The notes under the pieces were generated by a model. That model made no database searches. It saw nothing but the letters and a program-made list of their open reading frames with translations, and was not told the DNA's origin. From NCBI GenBank assembly GCA_046299435.1, contig JBKBIC010000011.1:1-39996 (forward strand): a stretch of 39,996 bases of DNA, in the 5' to 3' direction. Both the position numbers and the translations under genes were made by a program. Numbering within the stretch: the first letter of the stretch is position 1; each line of letters starts with the position of its first letter. Origin of the DNA: M3007 sp046299435 (GTDB lineage Bacteria > Bacteroidota > Bacteroidia > Chitinophagales > Saprospiraceae). Positions 24,507 through 33,198 of this stretch are shown one piece after another.

Positions 24507-24574
24507 GGTTTTGGATTCTGGGTTTTGAGTGCGCCCAACGGCTACTCGGAACTCGAAACCCAATACTCAAAACC
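24507..24574. repeat. Heptamer-type inverted repeat upstream of corA
   Basis: Left arm 24507-24530 (ggttttggattctgggttttg..) and right arm 24551-24574 are 24 bases each and complementary at 19 positions. The words ttggttt, tggattc and tgggttt have a 7-bp period. It sits between the divergent genes starting at 24485 and 24711. Confidence 0.75.
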
Positions 24575-24673
24575 GGATTTTGCGTGGCAAACTTACGCCG
24601 AGTGTTTGGCGCGGCCAACCTTGCCGGGTTTTTTAGCGTTCAAATGCGCCCACAAAATCGCCGCCTGTGCCTT

Positions 24674-24681
24674 TAAATTTG
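24674..24681 (+). promoter_or_regulatory. -7 box (TAAATTTG)
   Basis: It fits TAnnTTTG, 29 bases before the ATG at 24711. Confidence 0.5.
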
Positions 24682-24710
24682 CAGTCCAATTTCAAAAACC
24701 GCGCAACGCC

Positions 24711-25226
24711 ATGAATATCAAGATGTTCGCCAAAAACGCCGTGCTCGCGGTGGCTCTCTCTGCCTGCCTGCCTGCTGTCGGCAATGCCCAGACCACCCCG
24801 GATTTCGACGACCTGCAACGCCAAATGCTCGATATGCAACGCCAGATGATGCAGCAGTTCCGCCTCGGTTTTTCGGACGGCGCGTTCGGGCACATGGACA
24901 CCACGAACAGTTTCTTTTTCAAGTTCGACACCACGTTCAGCGGCGACGGGGCGCATTTTTTCAGGTTCCCGCCGACCGATTTAGGCTCGCTGCCCGGCGG
25001 CGGTGAGCCGGGTTTCGAGCAGTTTTTCCAGCGTTTTTTTGGCTTGGGCAATGATTTTGGCCTCGACCATCGCCAGCCGGAGGGCAGCGAATTTTTGGAC
25101 GAAAACGGCTCCGACGAACTACTGCCCGAAGAACGCCTCCGCCTGAAAGAACAAGGCTCCGAGCCTGCCGAACCCTCGCCCGCCCCGAAGCCGAAACCGA
25201 AAAAACGCGCCACGACACGCCTCTGA
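24711..25226 (+). CDS. Secreted hypothetical protein with Phe-rich core and Pro/Lys tail
   Basis: 171 residues from the ATG at 24711, which gives a good signal peptide (MFAKNAVLAVALSACLPAVGNAQ). The open frame upstream overlaps corA antisense and is rejected. The mature protein has a Gln/Met-rich helix (LQRQMLDMQRQMMQQF), a Phe-rich part (NSFFFKFDTTFSGDGAHFFRF) and a charged, Pro-rich end (PSPAPKPKPKKRATT). No family is recognised. It is probably periplasmic or envelope-associated. Confidence 0.7.
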   Translation: MNIKMFAKNAVLAVALSACLPAVGNAQTTPDFDDLQRQMLDMQRQMMQQFRLGFSDGAFGHMDTTNSFFFKFDTTFSGDGAHFFRFPPTDLGSLPGGGEPGFEQFFQRFFGLGNDFGLDHRQPEGSEFLDENGSDELLPEERLRLKEQGSEPAEPSPAPKPKPKKRATTRL

Positions 25227-25434
25227 AAGATGCGCCCGGAACCAGCCCGGCCACATTTGGTTTGGCGTTTCGGATTGGCTGCGCGTTCTTTGCCGCCACA
25301 ATCGGCGAAAAACAAACCTACCTGCCCAACCAAATTCGACTTCTTGCTGTTTGTCACATGGCTTTGGATTTTCGGAGAATCGCCCCTGTGGTGCCCTGAA
25401 TTCGAGGTTCGTCAAAACCCACCCGCCGACTTTT

Positions 25435-25878
25435 ATGCCAGTCAAAGAAAACGTGGATGTCATCATTTACCGGGTCAAAGACCGGGGCCTCGAAGTGTTT
25501 TTGGTCAACCATGAACAGGCCGGCCAATCCGAACATTGGAAGGCTTTTCAGGCCGACGAAGTAGCGCAGGCCCGCCTCCGCGAGGCCAAGTGCATCGAAC
25601 TCGAACCCGTCACAGGCGCGGACGGCGAGACCCGCCAAGCCATTGCCATCGAGGCCGATTGGCACGATTTCCCGTCGCTGCGGGCACTGATTTACGAGGA
25701 CTACCGCGTGGCAAAGGAGAAGGCCAAGCAGCGCATCCGCGAGTTCATTCCCGACATGGACAAAGGCGCGTATTTCGCTGTAAAAGAGGCGATTAAGAAA
25801 GTCATGCCGGAGCAATACCAGTTCCTGAAAGAACTCAAAGACATCCTCTTGGAGAAAAACCAAGCCAAGTACGTTTGA
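25435..25878 (+). CDS. Hypothetical protein, 147 aa
   Basis: The start at ATG 25435 (MPVKENVDVIIYRVKDRGLEVFLVN) resembles the first strands of NUDIX proteins, but no Nudix box follows, so the resemblance may be superficial. The C-terminal half is helical and charged (YRVAKEKAKQRIREFIPDMDKGAYFAVKEAIKKVMPEQYQFLKELKDILLEKN). There is no signal peptide. The 208-base gap before it shows no convincing promoter. A hairpin follows the stop by 38 bases. Confidence 0.75.
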   Translation: MPVKENVDVIIYRVKDRGLEVFLVNHEQAGQSEHWKAFQADEVAQARLREAKCIELEPVTGADGETRQAIAIEADWHDFPSLRALIYEDYRVAKEKAKQRIREFIPDMDKGAYFAVKEAIKKVMPEQYQFLKELKDILLEKNQAKYV

Positions 25879-25916
25879 GGAAAAATTGAAAAGTGGAAGT
25901 GTGGAATACTTCCGCG

Positions 25917-25954
25917 AAAAAGGCAGTCCCGCCGAAAAACGGGGCTGCCTTTTT
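25917..25954 (+). terminator. Hairpin terminator before tatD
   Basis: aaaaaggcagtccc (25917-25930) pairs with ggggctgccttttt (25941-25954), with one G-T pair and a 10-base loop, ending in a T run. Confidence 0.85.
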
Positions 25955-25961
25955 ACTTTTG
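25954..25961 (+). promoter_or_regulatory. -7 box (TACTTTTG) for tatD
   Basis: It fits TAnnTTTG, 51 bases before the GTG at 26013, directly after the terminator stem. The leader contains two near-identical words (atcaccgaatcaac) 16 bases apart. Confidence 0.5.
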
Positions 25962-26012
25962 CGCCCGCTCAAAAATCACCGAATCAACGCATCACCGAAT
26001 CAACATCCATCC

Positions 26013-26786
26013 GTGAAACTGATAGATACCCACGCCCATCTGTACTCCTCCAAATTTGATAGCGACCGCCCGGCCATGCTGCGCCGCGCCCTCGCAGCGG
26101 GCGTTTACCGGGTGTATTTGCCCGCGATTGATGCCGAAACGCACGACGCGATGCTGGCTTTGGAGGCTGAATTCCCGGAAAACTGCTTTGCCATGATGGG
26201 TGTGCATCCGTGCTCGGTGGGCGAAAATTTCGAGGAAGAGCTCGCGGTGGCCGAGCGTTGGCTGGCCGACCGCCGTTTCGTGGGCATCGGCGAGACGGGC
26301 ATCGACCTGTACTGGCCGGAGGCAAAGGCCGAGTTCGAGCGGCAAAAAATCGCTTTCGCCCGCCAAATCGAGTGGGGCAAATCGCTCGGCCTGCCGGTCA
26401 TCATCCACTCCCGCGACAGTACCCGCGAGTGCATCGAGCTCGTGCGGGCGGCGCAGGATGGCCGGGCGCGTGGCATATTCCACTGTTTTTCAGGCACTTT
26501 GGAGGAGGCGCGGGAAATAGTTGACCTCGGTTTCCATCTTGGCATCGGAGGCACGGTGACGTATCCCAAGTCCGAGCTGCCTGCTGTGCTCTGCGAAATC
26601 CCGCTCGCGCACATCGTGTTGGAAACCGACGCGCCCTACCTGCCGCCCGTGCCGCACCGGGGCAAACGCAACGAAAGTGCGTACATCCGGCTTATAGCCG
26701 AGGCTGTCTCGGAGGCAAAGGTGATGCCGCTGACCGAAGTGGCGCGGGTGACGACCGCCAACGCATTGGCAATTTTTGGGGAGTAG
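26013..26786 (+). CDS. tatD: TatD family metal-dependent deoxyribonuclease
   Basis: 257 residues from the GTG at 26013 (VKLIDTHAHL). The upstream extension crosses the terminator and leader and is rejected. Metal ligands are visible in order: His7-x-His9 (DTHAHL), the Glu in GIGETGIDLYW, the His in VIIHSRDS, the His in GIFHCFSG and the Asp in ETDAPYLPP. The fold is a TIM barrel. Members have 3'-5' exonuclease activity on DNA and act in repair and turnover. It is monocistronic and converges with recJ. Confidence 0.94.
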   Translation: MKLIDTHAHLYSSKFDSDRPAMLRRALAAGVYRVYLPAIDAETHDAMLALEAEFPENCFAMMGVHPCSVGENFEEELAVAERWLADRRFVGIGETGIDLYWPEAKAEFERQKIAFARQIEWGKSLGLPVIIHSRDSTRECIELVRAAQDGRARGIFHCFSGTLEEAREIVDLGFHLGIGGTVTYPKSELPAVLCEIPLAHIVLETDAPYLPPVPHRGKRNESAYIRLIAEAVSEAKVMPLTEVARVTTANALAIFGE

Positions 26787-26831
26787 CACGGGTGGGTTTG
26801 TCGCGCTTCGGGGCGTGGCTGTCCGAGCAAA

Positions 26832-28535
26832 TCACTCCGCCTCGCGCACGTCTTTGACTTGCAACGTCAGTGTTGTCTCGCCGCGCCAGCTTTCTTCGCG
26901 GATGCTGAAAGCCACGTCCAACTCGCGGTCGCGCATGGCCGAAAAAGCCGCGCCAACGCCAAAACCCATGCCCGTCATGGTCTTGTTGCCGCCCGTTTGC
27001 CGGAGCGAAAACCTTACATGGTCGTTGGCGAGCAGCTGGCTCCGGCCTGTGTCGCGCACCCGGCGGGCACAAAAAACGGGGGTCATGTTGTGCGGCCCGA
27101 ACGGCCCGAATTGCCGCAGCACCCGCCAAAACTTGGGCGTGATGTTGTCAAAATCCAGTTCGCCGGCGATTTCCAGCACGGGCGTTTCGCTCTCTTTTTG
27201 GAGGTTTTCCCGCACGATGGCCTCGAATTTTTCCACAAAATCCGGCACGTTTTCGGGCGGCATTTGCATCCCGGCGGCGTGGGCGTGCCCCCCGTAGCTG
27301 TAAAAAAGATGCTCGCACTGCTGCAAGGCTTCGTACAAATCAAAGCCCGCCACCGACCGAGCCGAGCCGACGGCCCGCCCCTCGGATTGGGTCAAAATCA
27401 CCGTCGGGCGGTGGAATTCCTCCGCGATGCGGCTTGCCGCGATGCCGATGATGCCCTTGTGCCACGCCGGGTCGAACAGCACCACGCTTTTGCGGGCCTC
27501 CCAATCGGGCTGCTCTGTGAGGCGGCGGCGGGCGTTGACGGCCATCGCAAAATCCACTTCGCGGCGTTGGAGGTTGCGCTCGACGAGTGCCCCGGCATTT
27601 TCCAGCGCACTTTGTTTGTCCGCGCTGAGCATCAATTTCACGGCCTCGCGGGCATCGCCCACGCGCCCGGCGGCATTGATGAGCGGCCCCAAGCCGAATA
27701 CTAAATCGCTGATTGTCAACGGATAACGTCGCCCGCAGCGTTGGATGAGTGCCCAAAGCCCGACACGCGGCTCGCGGTTGAGGCGGTTCAGCCCGAAGGC
27801 TGCCATGATGCGGTTTTCGTCCGTCATCGGCACAATGTCGCAGGCGATGCTCACGGCCACGAAATCAAGTAGGTGTTCGAGGTCGTGGACGGACAGGCCG
27901 TTCTGTTGGGCATACGCCTGCGCCAACTTGAACGCGATGCCGCAGCCGCTCAATTCCTTGAACGGGTACGGGCAGTCGGGGCGTTTCGGGTCGAGGTTGG
28001 CGACCGACGCGGGCAGCCCGCCCTCCGGCAAATGGTGGTCGCAGACGATGAAATCAATGTTGTATGTCCGCGCCAGTTCCACGGCCGCGTGGGCCTTGAT
28101 GCCGCAGTCAATGGCAATGACCAGCGAGCAGCCCGTCGTGCGGGCATACTCCACCCCGGCGAGGCTCACGCCGTAGCCTTCTTTGTCGCGGTCGGGCAGG
28201 TAATAGTCGAGGTTTGCGTGAAAATTGGCGAGCCAAGCGTATGTCATGGCCACGCTCGTCGTGCCGTCCACGTCGTAATCGCCGTAGAGCAAAATGCGCT
28301 CGCCGCGCTGCACCGCCGCATCCAATCGGGCGACGGCGGCTGACATATCGGCCATCAAAAAAGGGTCGTGCAAATCATCGAGGCTGGGCCGGAAAAACGC
28401 ACGCGCCGCCTCGAACGTCGTGATGCCGCGCTGGACAAGCAACCGGCACAGCAGCGGGTCGATCCGCAGTGCCTCGTGCAATCGGGCGACCGCCGCTTCG
28501 TCAGCAGCAGGAGTTATCCAACGGTGTCGTTTCAT
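26832..28535 (-). CDS. recJ: Single-stranded-DNA-specific exonuclease RecJ
   Basis: 567 residues, normal length. DHH-family motifs: DYDVDG at 86-91, IDCG with Asp143, and DHH at 166-168 in IVCDHHLPEGG; the DHHA1 domain has SYGGHAHAAGMQM and is followed by a C-terminal OB domain (LLANDHVRFSLRQTGGNKTMTGMGFG). It degrades single-stranded DNA 5' to 3' in recombination and mismatch repair. The start is the ATG at 28535. Upstream on the same strand a TACCTTCG (28571-28578) is close to the -7 motif. Confidence 0.96.
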   Translation of the reverse strand: MKRHRWITPAADEAAVARLHEALRIDPLLCRLLVQRGITTFEAARAFFRPSLDDLHDPFLMADMSAAVARLDAAVQRGERILLYGDYDVDGTTSVAMTYAWLANFHANLDYYLPDRDKEGYGVSLAGVEYARTTGCSLVIAIDCGIKAHAAVELARTYNIDFIVCDHHLPEGGLPASVANLDPKRPDCPYPFKELSGCGIAFKLAQAYAQQNGLSVHDLEHLLDFVAVSIACDIVPMTDENRIMAAFGLNRLNREPRVGLWALIQRCGRRYPLTISDLVFGLGPLINAAGRVGDAREAVKLMLSADKQSALENAGALVERNLQRREVDFAMAVNARRRLTEQPDWEARKSVVLFDPAWHKGIIGIAASRIAEEFHRPTVILTQSEGRAVGSARSVAGFDLYEALQQCEHLFYSYGGHAHAAGMQMPPENVPDFVEKFEAIVRENLQKESETPVLEIAGELDFDNITPKFWRVLRQFGPFGPHNMTPVFCARRVRDTGRSQLLANDHVRFSLRQTGGNKTMTGMGFGVGAAFSAMRDRELDVAFSIREESWRGETTLTLQVKDVREAE

Positions 28536-28677
28536 GGATTGTAAGTTTCGGGTTTCGGCGGGGTGGGCAGCGAAGGTAAAAGGTTCGCGGAGAGTGTTGG
28601 GAGGGAATGATGAGTGCTGGCTTCGGTTGGCTGGGGCTACTGGCGTGGGAGCGGGCTAATAATTGACAATCAACCAA

Positions 28678-31600
28678 TTACGTCGCATCGTCCAGTTCCT
28701 CCTCCTCGTTCGCCCCCGACCAAGCCGACCAGTCGCGCTCGCGGTGCATTTGGCACCACGCGCAGTCCGGCTCGCCGCAGCCTTCCGAAAATTCGTGGCG
28801 ACGGATTTTGCCGTCCACTTCCACCAAAAGTTCCCGGACGAATGCCACGTCTTCCGCCGAAAAAATGACCTCGCGCAGCGGGAACGCACCGCTCCGCTTG
28901 TCTGGCTCCAAATAGGAAATCACCCCGACGGACACCGCGCCGGGCGCGGGCTGCCGCGCTTCCAACAGGATTTTGTAAAACACCAACTGCCGCCAGTAAT
29001 CGCCACCATGTGGCAGTTTTTCGCTCGGCGGGCTGGCTTTTTCGGCGCGGTGCTGGCCGGTTTTGTAGTCCACCACGCGCACCGTGCCGTCGTCCAATTT
29101 CTCGTAGCGGTCAATCACACCCTTCAGTGGCACGCCGTCCACTTCCACCTGTGCCACGTGCCGTTCGACTTCCGCATTTTTGCGCCAATTCGGCCGCTCC
29201 TGACGATAGTACGCAGGCAAATGCACTCGCCCCAGCGCAAGGAATTGCCGGAAATTTTCCGCGCCGAACAGCCCGCGCTTGGCCTCCATTTCCGCCTCGA
29301 AATAGCCCACGAGGGCTGTTTCCGACGGGAAATCGCGCCCGACAGATGTCCGCATTTGCCTGAAAAACATCTCCATAGCCGCGTGCATAGCCTGCCCGAA
29401 GGCCGCATTTTCGCTCGTCGCGCCCGGCACTCGCAGCACGTCCTGATAGTAAAACGCCAGCGGGCATCGCAAAAAACGATTGAAACTGGTGGGGCTGAGC
29501 GCAAAATTTTCCAGCAAATCATCCAGCCGCGCCGCGTCGGGCAAGCTCACGAACGGGCGCGGCGCGGCGAGCAGCAACGCGGCCTGCGCGTCGGCCAGAT
29601 GCGCTGCTGAGACCGCCACATCCTGCACGGCGAGGCCAGTTTCGGCCACGAATTGGCTGGGCATCGCGTCTTTGCCATCGGCTTTTTGGCGCGAAAACGA
29701 GATGTTCAGATGGTCTTTGGCGCGGGTGCAAGCCACATAAAACAGCCGCCGCAGTGCCTCGATTTCGTCTTCGGCCTGCGTCAGCGTCAGCGTGTCGGGC
29801 AGCGCGAAACGGCCCTGCGCGCCCGCTTTTTTCTTTTCCCAAAAATCCTCCGTGCAGCCGATGAGGAAAACGTGGCGAAATTCCAGCCCTTTCGAGCCGT
29901 GCGCGGTCAAAAACTGTACGCCCGCGCCCGTGCGGATGTGCTGTTGCAGGGGCAACGCAAGGTTGTTCGCGTCCAAAGCCGCCAGTTGGTCGAGCCATTT
30001 TTCCAGCGAAATGCGCGGCGAGCGGGCGGCCTCTTTTTTCGCCGCGTCCAAAAATGTGTGCAGCGTTTGCAGGTGAAAAATGCGGTCGGGCAGGCCGAGG
30101 ACGTGCGCCAGCAGGCCGCTTTCGCGCAGGGTTTTTTCCAAAAAATTGGGCAGCGGCAGTTCCGTCGCGTCGGCCAGCCATGTTTCCAATTTTTCGGAAA
30201 TGGCGATAACTCGTTGAAAATCAACGATTCCGGCTTGCTTCAAAAACGGCTCGTCGGCCAAAAATTCGCGCCAGCGCGGCGGCTCCGCGCGCTTGGCCGC
30301 TGCGCTGGCGAGCCGCGCCACGTCGAGCGGTGCCAGCCCGAAAAAACGAAAATGCAGCATCTCGAACACGCGATGCTCGCCCGCGAAAGGTTCGCGCCGC
30401 TCGTCGCGCAGCCATTCGAGCAGGGCGCGCAGCTGCCGCACGAGCGGCAAATCGAGCACGTTGGCAGGCCGTTTGGTCTCGAACGGGATGCCGCGTTTTT
30501 CCAACAGCGACATCAGGCGCAGGCTCTGCCGATGCTCGCGGTAGAGCACGGCCACCTCGTCGAGTGGCTCGCCCGCGTCGCGGAGGGCTTCGATTTTGGC
30601 GGCCACGTCGGTTTCCTCTGCGAGCGGGTTGGCGTAAGCGAAAACCTGCGGCAGCGGTGCGCTCGGTTGGCTGTCGTCGGGCCAGGGCAAATCGCCACCT
30701 TTCGGCGGGGCCGCCGGGCGGCGCACGGCGACGAGTTTTTTCTCCAACGGAAACTCAAAGGCATGGATGGCGCGGAGGCGATTCTGCCCGATGACGCGCC
30801 CGGCGGTGTCCAGAATCGGCTGCGCCGAACGGTAGTTTTCGGCCAAGACGATGAGCGATAACCCATTGTCTTTGTGGCGTTTATAAAAATCCAGCAGGTT
30901 TTGGAGGCGCGCGCCTTGGAACTCGTAGATGCTCTGGTCGTCGTCGCCGACGATGAAGATATTGGGGCTTTCCCAGTAGTCGAGCAGGCGATGGAGCAGG
31001 TGGTTTTGCGCGCCGTTGGTGTCCTGAAATTCGTCCACGAGGACGTACAAAAACCGCTCTTGGTAGGCGCGGAGCAGCGTCTCGTGCTGCTCGAAAGCGC
31101 GCACGACCCACAGAATCATGTCTTCGTAATCGTACCGCCCGGCGCGCTGCATGGCGTGGTTGAACTTCGGAAAAAGGTCGGCAGCGGCGGCGAGGCGTTC
31201 CATTTTGCGCTCCTCGTCGCGGATTTCGGCGGTTTTCAGGTCGCCCTTTTGGTAGCCTTTGCCCGCTCGGCGGTAGCGAAATTCGGGGCGTTCGGGCAGG
31301 CTTTCGAGGTAGGCGCGGATTTGCCGATGGACGTGGCCGGGCTGCCAATCCTCGCGTTTCATGTTGGCGAACAGGTCGAGCAAGTGCCGCTCGAACGTGA
31401 ACGGGCTTTTTTGCTCGCGGCGCAGCGGGTGTTCGGGCGGCTGTTTGGCGAGCAACTCGCGGACGATTTCGATGCGGTCGAGTTCGCCGGCGGGTTCGAG
31501 GTCGTGGCGGCCAAAGAGGTCGAGGTTCTCTTGGATGACGCGGTTGCAAAAGCCGTGAAAGGTGTGGACGGCGACGCGATGTGCCTCATTGCCAATGAGT

Positions 31601-31851
31601 TGTGTGAGCCGCTCACGCATGGCGTGCGCGCCCGCGTCGGTGTAGGTGAGGCACAGGATGTGCTGCGGGAGCGTGTCGGTGTCGAGCAGGATTTTGCCGA
31701 TGCGAGCGGCGAGGATGTGGGTTTTGCCCGTGCCCGGCCCGGCGATGACGAGCACCGGGCCGTCAATCTGGCTGACGGCGGCGCGTTGCTCGCGGTTGAG
31801 CGCGGCGAGGAGTTTGCGAAAATGGTCGTGGCGCGGGTCGGAGGTGTTCAC
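28678..31851 (-). CDS. UvrD/Rep family helicase fused to a PD-(D/E)XK nuclease with an Fe-S-type cysteine set
   Basis: 1057 residues. Superfamily 1A helicase motifs: Q-motif LNREQRAAV, Walker A AGPGTGKT (37-44), LTYTDAGA, DEFQDTN, GDDDQSIYEFQGA, ENYRS, TAHGSKGLEF and FYVACTRAKDHL. The C-terminal 260 residues form a RecB-like nuclease: His823 (GQAMHAAME), Asp914 (GVIDRYE) and DYK at 928-930. Four cysteines, Cys796 (FLRCPLAF) and Cys1025, 1030 and 1033, are placed like the iron-sulfur staple of AddB/AdnB. It likely processes DNA ends or acts in repair in one polypeptide; no AddB or RecC partner is next to it. The domain calls are firm, the precise role is inferred. Confidence 0.93.
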   Translation of the reverse strand: MNTSDPRHDHFRKLLAALNREQRAAVSQIDGPVLVIAGPGTGKTHILAARIGKILLDTDTLPQHILCLTYTDAGAHAMRERLTQLIGNEAHRVAVHTFHGFCNRVIQENLDLFGRHDLEPAGELDRIEIVRELLAKQPPEHPLRREQKSPFTFERHLLDLFANMKREDWQPGHVHRQIRAYLESLPERPEFRYRRAGKGYQKGDLKTAEIRDEERKMERLAAAADLFPKFNHAMQRAGRYDYEDMILWVVRAFEQHETLLRAYQERFLYVLVDEFQDTNGAQNHLLHRLLDYWESPNIFIVGDDDQSIYEFQGARLQNLLDFYKRHKDNGLSLIVLAENYRSAQPILDTAGRVIGQNRLRAIHAFEFPLEKKLVAVRRPAAPPKGGDLPWPDDSQPSAPLPQVFAYANPLAEETDVAAKIEALRDAGEPLDEVAVLYREHRQSLRLMSLLEKRGIPFETKRPANVLDLPLVRQLRALLEWLRDERREPFAGEHRVFEMLHFRFFGLAPLDVARLASAAAKRAEPPRWREFLADEPFLKQAGIVDFQRVIAISEKLETWLADATELPLPNFLEKTLRESGLLAHVLGLPDRIFHLQTLHTFLDAAKKEAARSPRISLEKWLDQLAALDANNLALPLQQHIRTGAGVQFLTAHGSKGLEFRHVFLIGCTEDFWEKKKAGAQGRFALPDTLTLTQAEDEIEALRRLFYVACTRAKDHLNISFSRQKADGKDAMPSQFVAETGLAVQDVAVSAAHLADAQAALLLAAPRPFVSLPDAARLDDLLENFALSPTSFNRFLRCPLAFYYQDVLRVPGATSENAAFGQAMHAAMEMFFRQMRTSVGRDFPSETALVGYFEAEMEAKRGLFGAENFRQFLALGRVHLPAYYRQERPNWRKNAEVERHVAQVEVDGVPLKGVIDRYEKLDDGTVRVVDYKTGQHRAEKASPPSEKLPHGGDYWRQLVFYKILLEARQPAPGAVSVGVISYLEPDKRSGAFPLREVIFSAEDVAFVRELLVEVDGKIRRHEFSEGCGEPDCAWCQMHRERDWSAWSGANEEEELDDAT

Positions 31852-31903
31852 AGGCGGGGGGCGGTTTTCAGAAAATCAGGAGGGAGTTGGCTTTCAAGGT
31901 TTT

Positions 31904-32254
31904 TCAGGAGTTCTTGCACGGCAGGCTCAAGGGCGGGTATGGATTGTGTGATACGATTTCCCAGATGATATTAGGGTTGGTTCGGAAATAGCGGTGCGCG
32001 AGGAGATCGCGGGCGCGAGCGATATTCCGCCAAGGAACCTCTGGTTTTTGGGATTTGAGTGTTTCGGGGATGTTTTTGACCGCTTCGCCGATTGTGAAAA
32101 TGCGCCAAAGGGGCGATTCGTAAAGGGTTTGGTCAAGGTCAAAATCGTTTCTTGTCTTTCCGTCCAATTTTTGCCTGACCGCAGTGCAAGCATCAAGAAT
32201 GTCCGACAGGAACAAGTAGGCGCGTTGTTCGGGCGTGATAGATTCTGATTTCAT
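31904..32254 (-). CDS. hepT: HepT-like HEPN toxin (DUF86)
   Basis: 116 residues, all helical. The HEPN catalytic motif R-x4-H-x-Y is present at Arg82, His87 and Tyr89 (ARDLLAHRYF). In the HepT/MntA module this protein is an RNase toxin that the MntA nucleotidyltransferase inactivates by adenylylating the Tyr. The ATG at 32254 gives a 62-bp overlap with mntA; an in-frame TTG at 32215 would shorten the overlap to 23 bp. It is last in the minus-strand pair mntA-hepT. Confidence 0.9.
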   Translation of the reverse strand: MKSESITPEQRAYLFLSDILDACTAVRQKLDGKTRNDFDLDQTLYESPLWRIFTIGEAVKNIPETLKSQKPEVPWRNIARARDLLAHRYFRTNPNIIWEIVSHNPYPPLSLPCKNS

Positions 32255-32522
32255 CTTTCAAGATATTGTCGCGTAGAACGGGCTTAATTAATTGATATTC
32301 AACTAAATCTACGTCAAGGCCGGTCACAGCCTCCAACTCGGATAGCAGCCCAAAGTAATCCTGAAAAATGTTTTCTTGGGTTTCAAACTCCACCAACAAA
32401 TCCAAATCGCTGTCCGCCCGCTGGTCGCCGCGTGCATACGAACCGAAAACCCCGGCACGGGCGACCGGGTATTTTTCCAGCACGGAGACGAGGACGGGCT
32501 TTAACTCTTCGAGCGTTCGCAT
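32193..32522 (-). CDS. mntA: MntA-like minimal nucleotidyltransferase antitoxin
   Basis: 109 residues. The nucleotidyltransferase signature G-S-x10-D-x-D is at 27-41 (GSYARGDQRADSDLD), with the third acidic residue in LDVDLVEY. Such minimal NTases adenylylate and silence HepT. The stop lies 62 bp inside hepT, so the two are translated together. The C-terminal tail after DEIRIYH is unusually long and may simply reflect read-through into the overlap. Confidence 0.9.
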   Translation of the reverse strand: MRTLEELKPVLVSVLEKYPVARAGVFGSYARGDQRADSDLDLLVEFETQENIFQDYFGLLSELEAVTGLDVDLVEYQLIKPVLRDNILKDEIRIYHARTTRLLVPVGHS

Positions 32523-32536
32523 GGGCAGCGTGCGTT

Positions 32537-32908
32537 TCAGATTATCAATGCAACGGAGTGCATCGGAAAATTTGGGTCGTCACTCATCAGGGTCAGGTTT
32601 TCGGCTTGCGCTTGGGCGATGAGCATTCGGTCGAAAGGGTCGCGGTGCTGGAGCGGCAAGTTTTGGTATTGCATGAGGTGCGGCATTCGAATCGGCAAAA
32701 TCAGGGTGCCAATTGGTACGATATCCGTCAGTTTTTGGGCGAGCGTCAGTTTGCCGATGCTCACCTTGATGGCGATTTCCCACAAGCTGACAACGCTGAT
32801 TGTTTTTTCCACAGCGGGGGATGCGAGGATTGCCCGGTTTTCATGCCTCAGGCGCGAATCGCCTGTTATCTGCCAAAGGATGATGTGGGTGTCAAGTAGG
32901 ATTTTCAT
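32537..32908 (-). CDS. vapC: VapC-like PIN domain ribonuclease toxin
   Basis: 123 residues from the ATG at 32908 (MKILLDTHIILW). PIN-domain acidic residues are in place: Asp6, Glu44 (SLWEIAIK), Asp90/Asp93 (RDPFDRMLIAQA) and Asp110. The family cleaves RNA, often tRNA or rRNA, and is neutralised by a partner encoded just upstream. The start overlaps the stop of the upstream gene by four bases, as usual for such pairs. The longer open frame upstream is rejected. Confidence 0.92.
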   Translation of the reverse strand: MKILLDTHIILWQITGDSRLRHENRAILASPAVEKTISVVSLWEIAIKVSIGKLTLAQKLTDIVPIGTLILPIRMPHLMQYQNLPLQHRDPFDRMLIAQAQAENLTLMSDDPNFPMHSVALII

Positions 32909-33174
32909 TGCATGTATTCTTCCAGCTCTTCGAGCGGGGCGTTGAAGTCGTCGGCCATGTGGGTAATCAAATGTTGCCCCGCGCCGAACTGCCAAGTTAA
33001 GTGTGGGTTGCCACGTGGTGCGTCGGTTTCTTCGGTCGTTTGGTTTTGGGGAGATTGGAAAAATAGGGAGAAGACCTGCACTTGTTGTTCGAGGGCGAGC
33101 AACGATTTCTGCATTTCGGTGATGGCGATTTGCAGTTTTAAGAACTCGCTTTCAGGGATGGTGACAGTATTCAT
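32905..33174 (-). CDS. Probable antitoxin partner of the PIN toxin
   Basis: 89 residues from the ATG at 33174 (MNTVTIPESEFLKLQIAITEMQ). The helix with a heptad pattern (about 10-40) suggests a dimer. The acidic C-terminal tail (ADDFNAPLEELEEYM) is the common toxin-binding tail of Bacteroidota/cyanobacterial PIN antitoxins of the DUF2281 type. It overlaps vapC by four bases. No ribbon-helix-helix or AbrB motif is evident, so DNA binding is not shown. Confidence 0.8.
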   Translation of the reverse strand: MNTVTIPESEFLKLQIAITEMQKSLLALEQQVQVFSLFFQSPQNQTTEETDAPRGNPHLTWQFGAGQHLITHMADDFNAPLEELEEYMQ

Positions 33175-33198
33175 TGTCAGCAATTTAGAGATAAGACA

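Noticed and set aside
24486..24563. N-terminal extension of CorA
   Set aside because: The added residues are encoded by the heptamer hairpin; the family N-terminus (IRYY) follows the GTG at 24485.
25435..25878. NUDIX hydrolase
   Set aside because: Only the first strands look similar; there is no Nudix box.
28640..28677. Possible further repeat (attgacaat words) before the UvrD gene stop
   Set aside because: Too short to show a period or an inverted arm.
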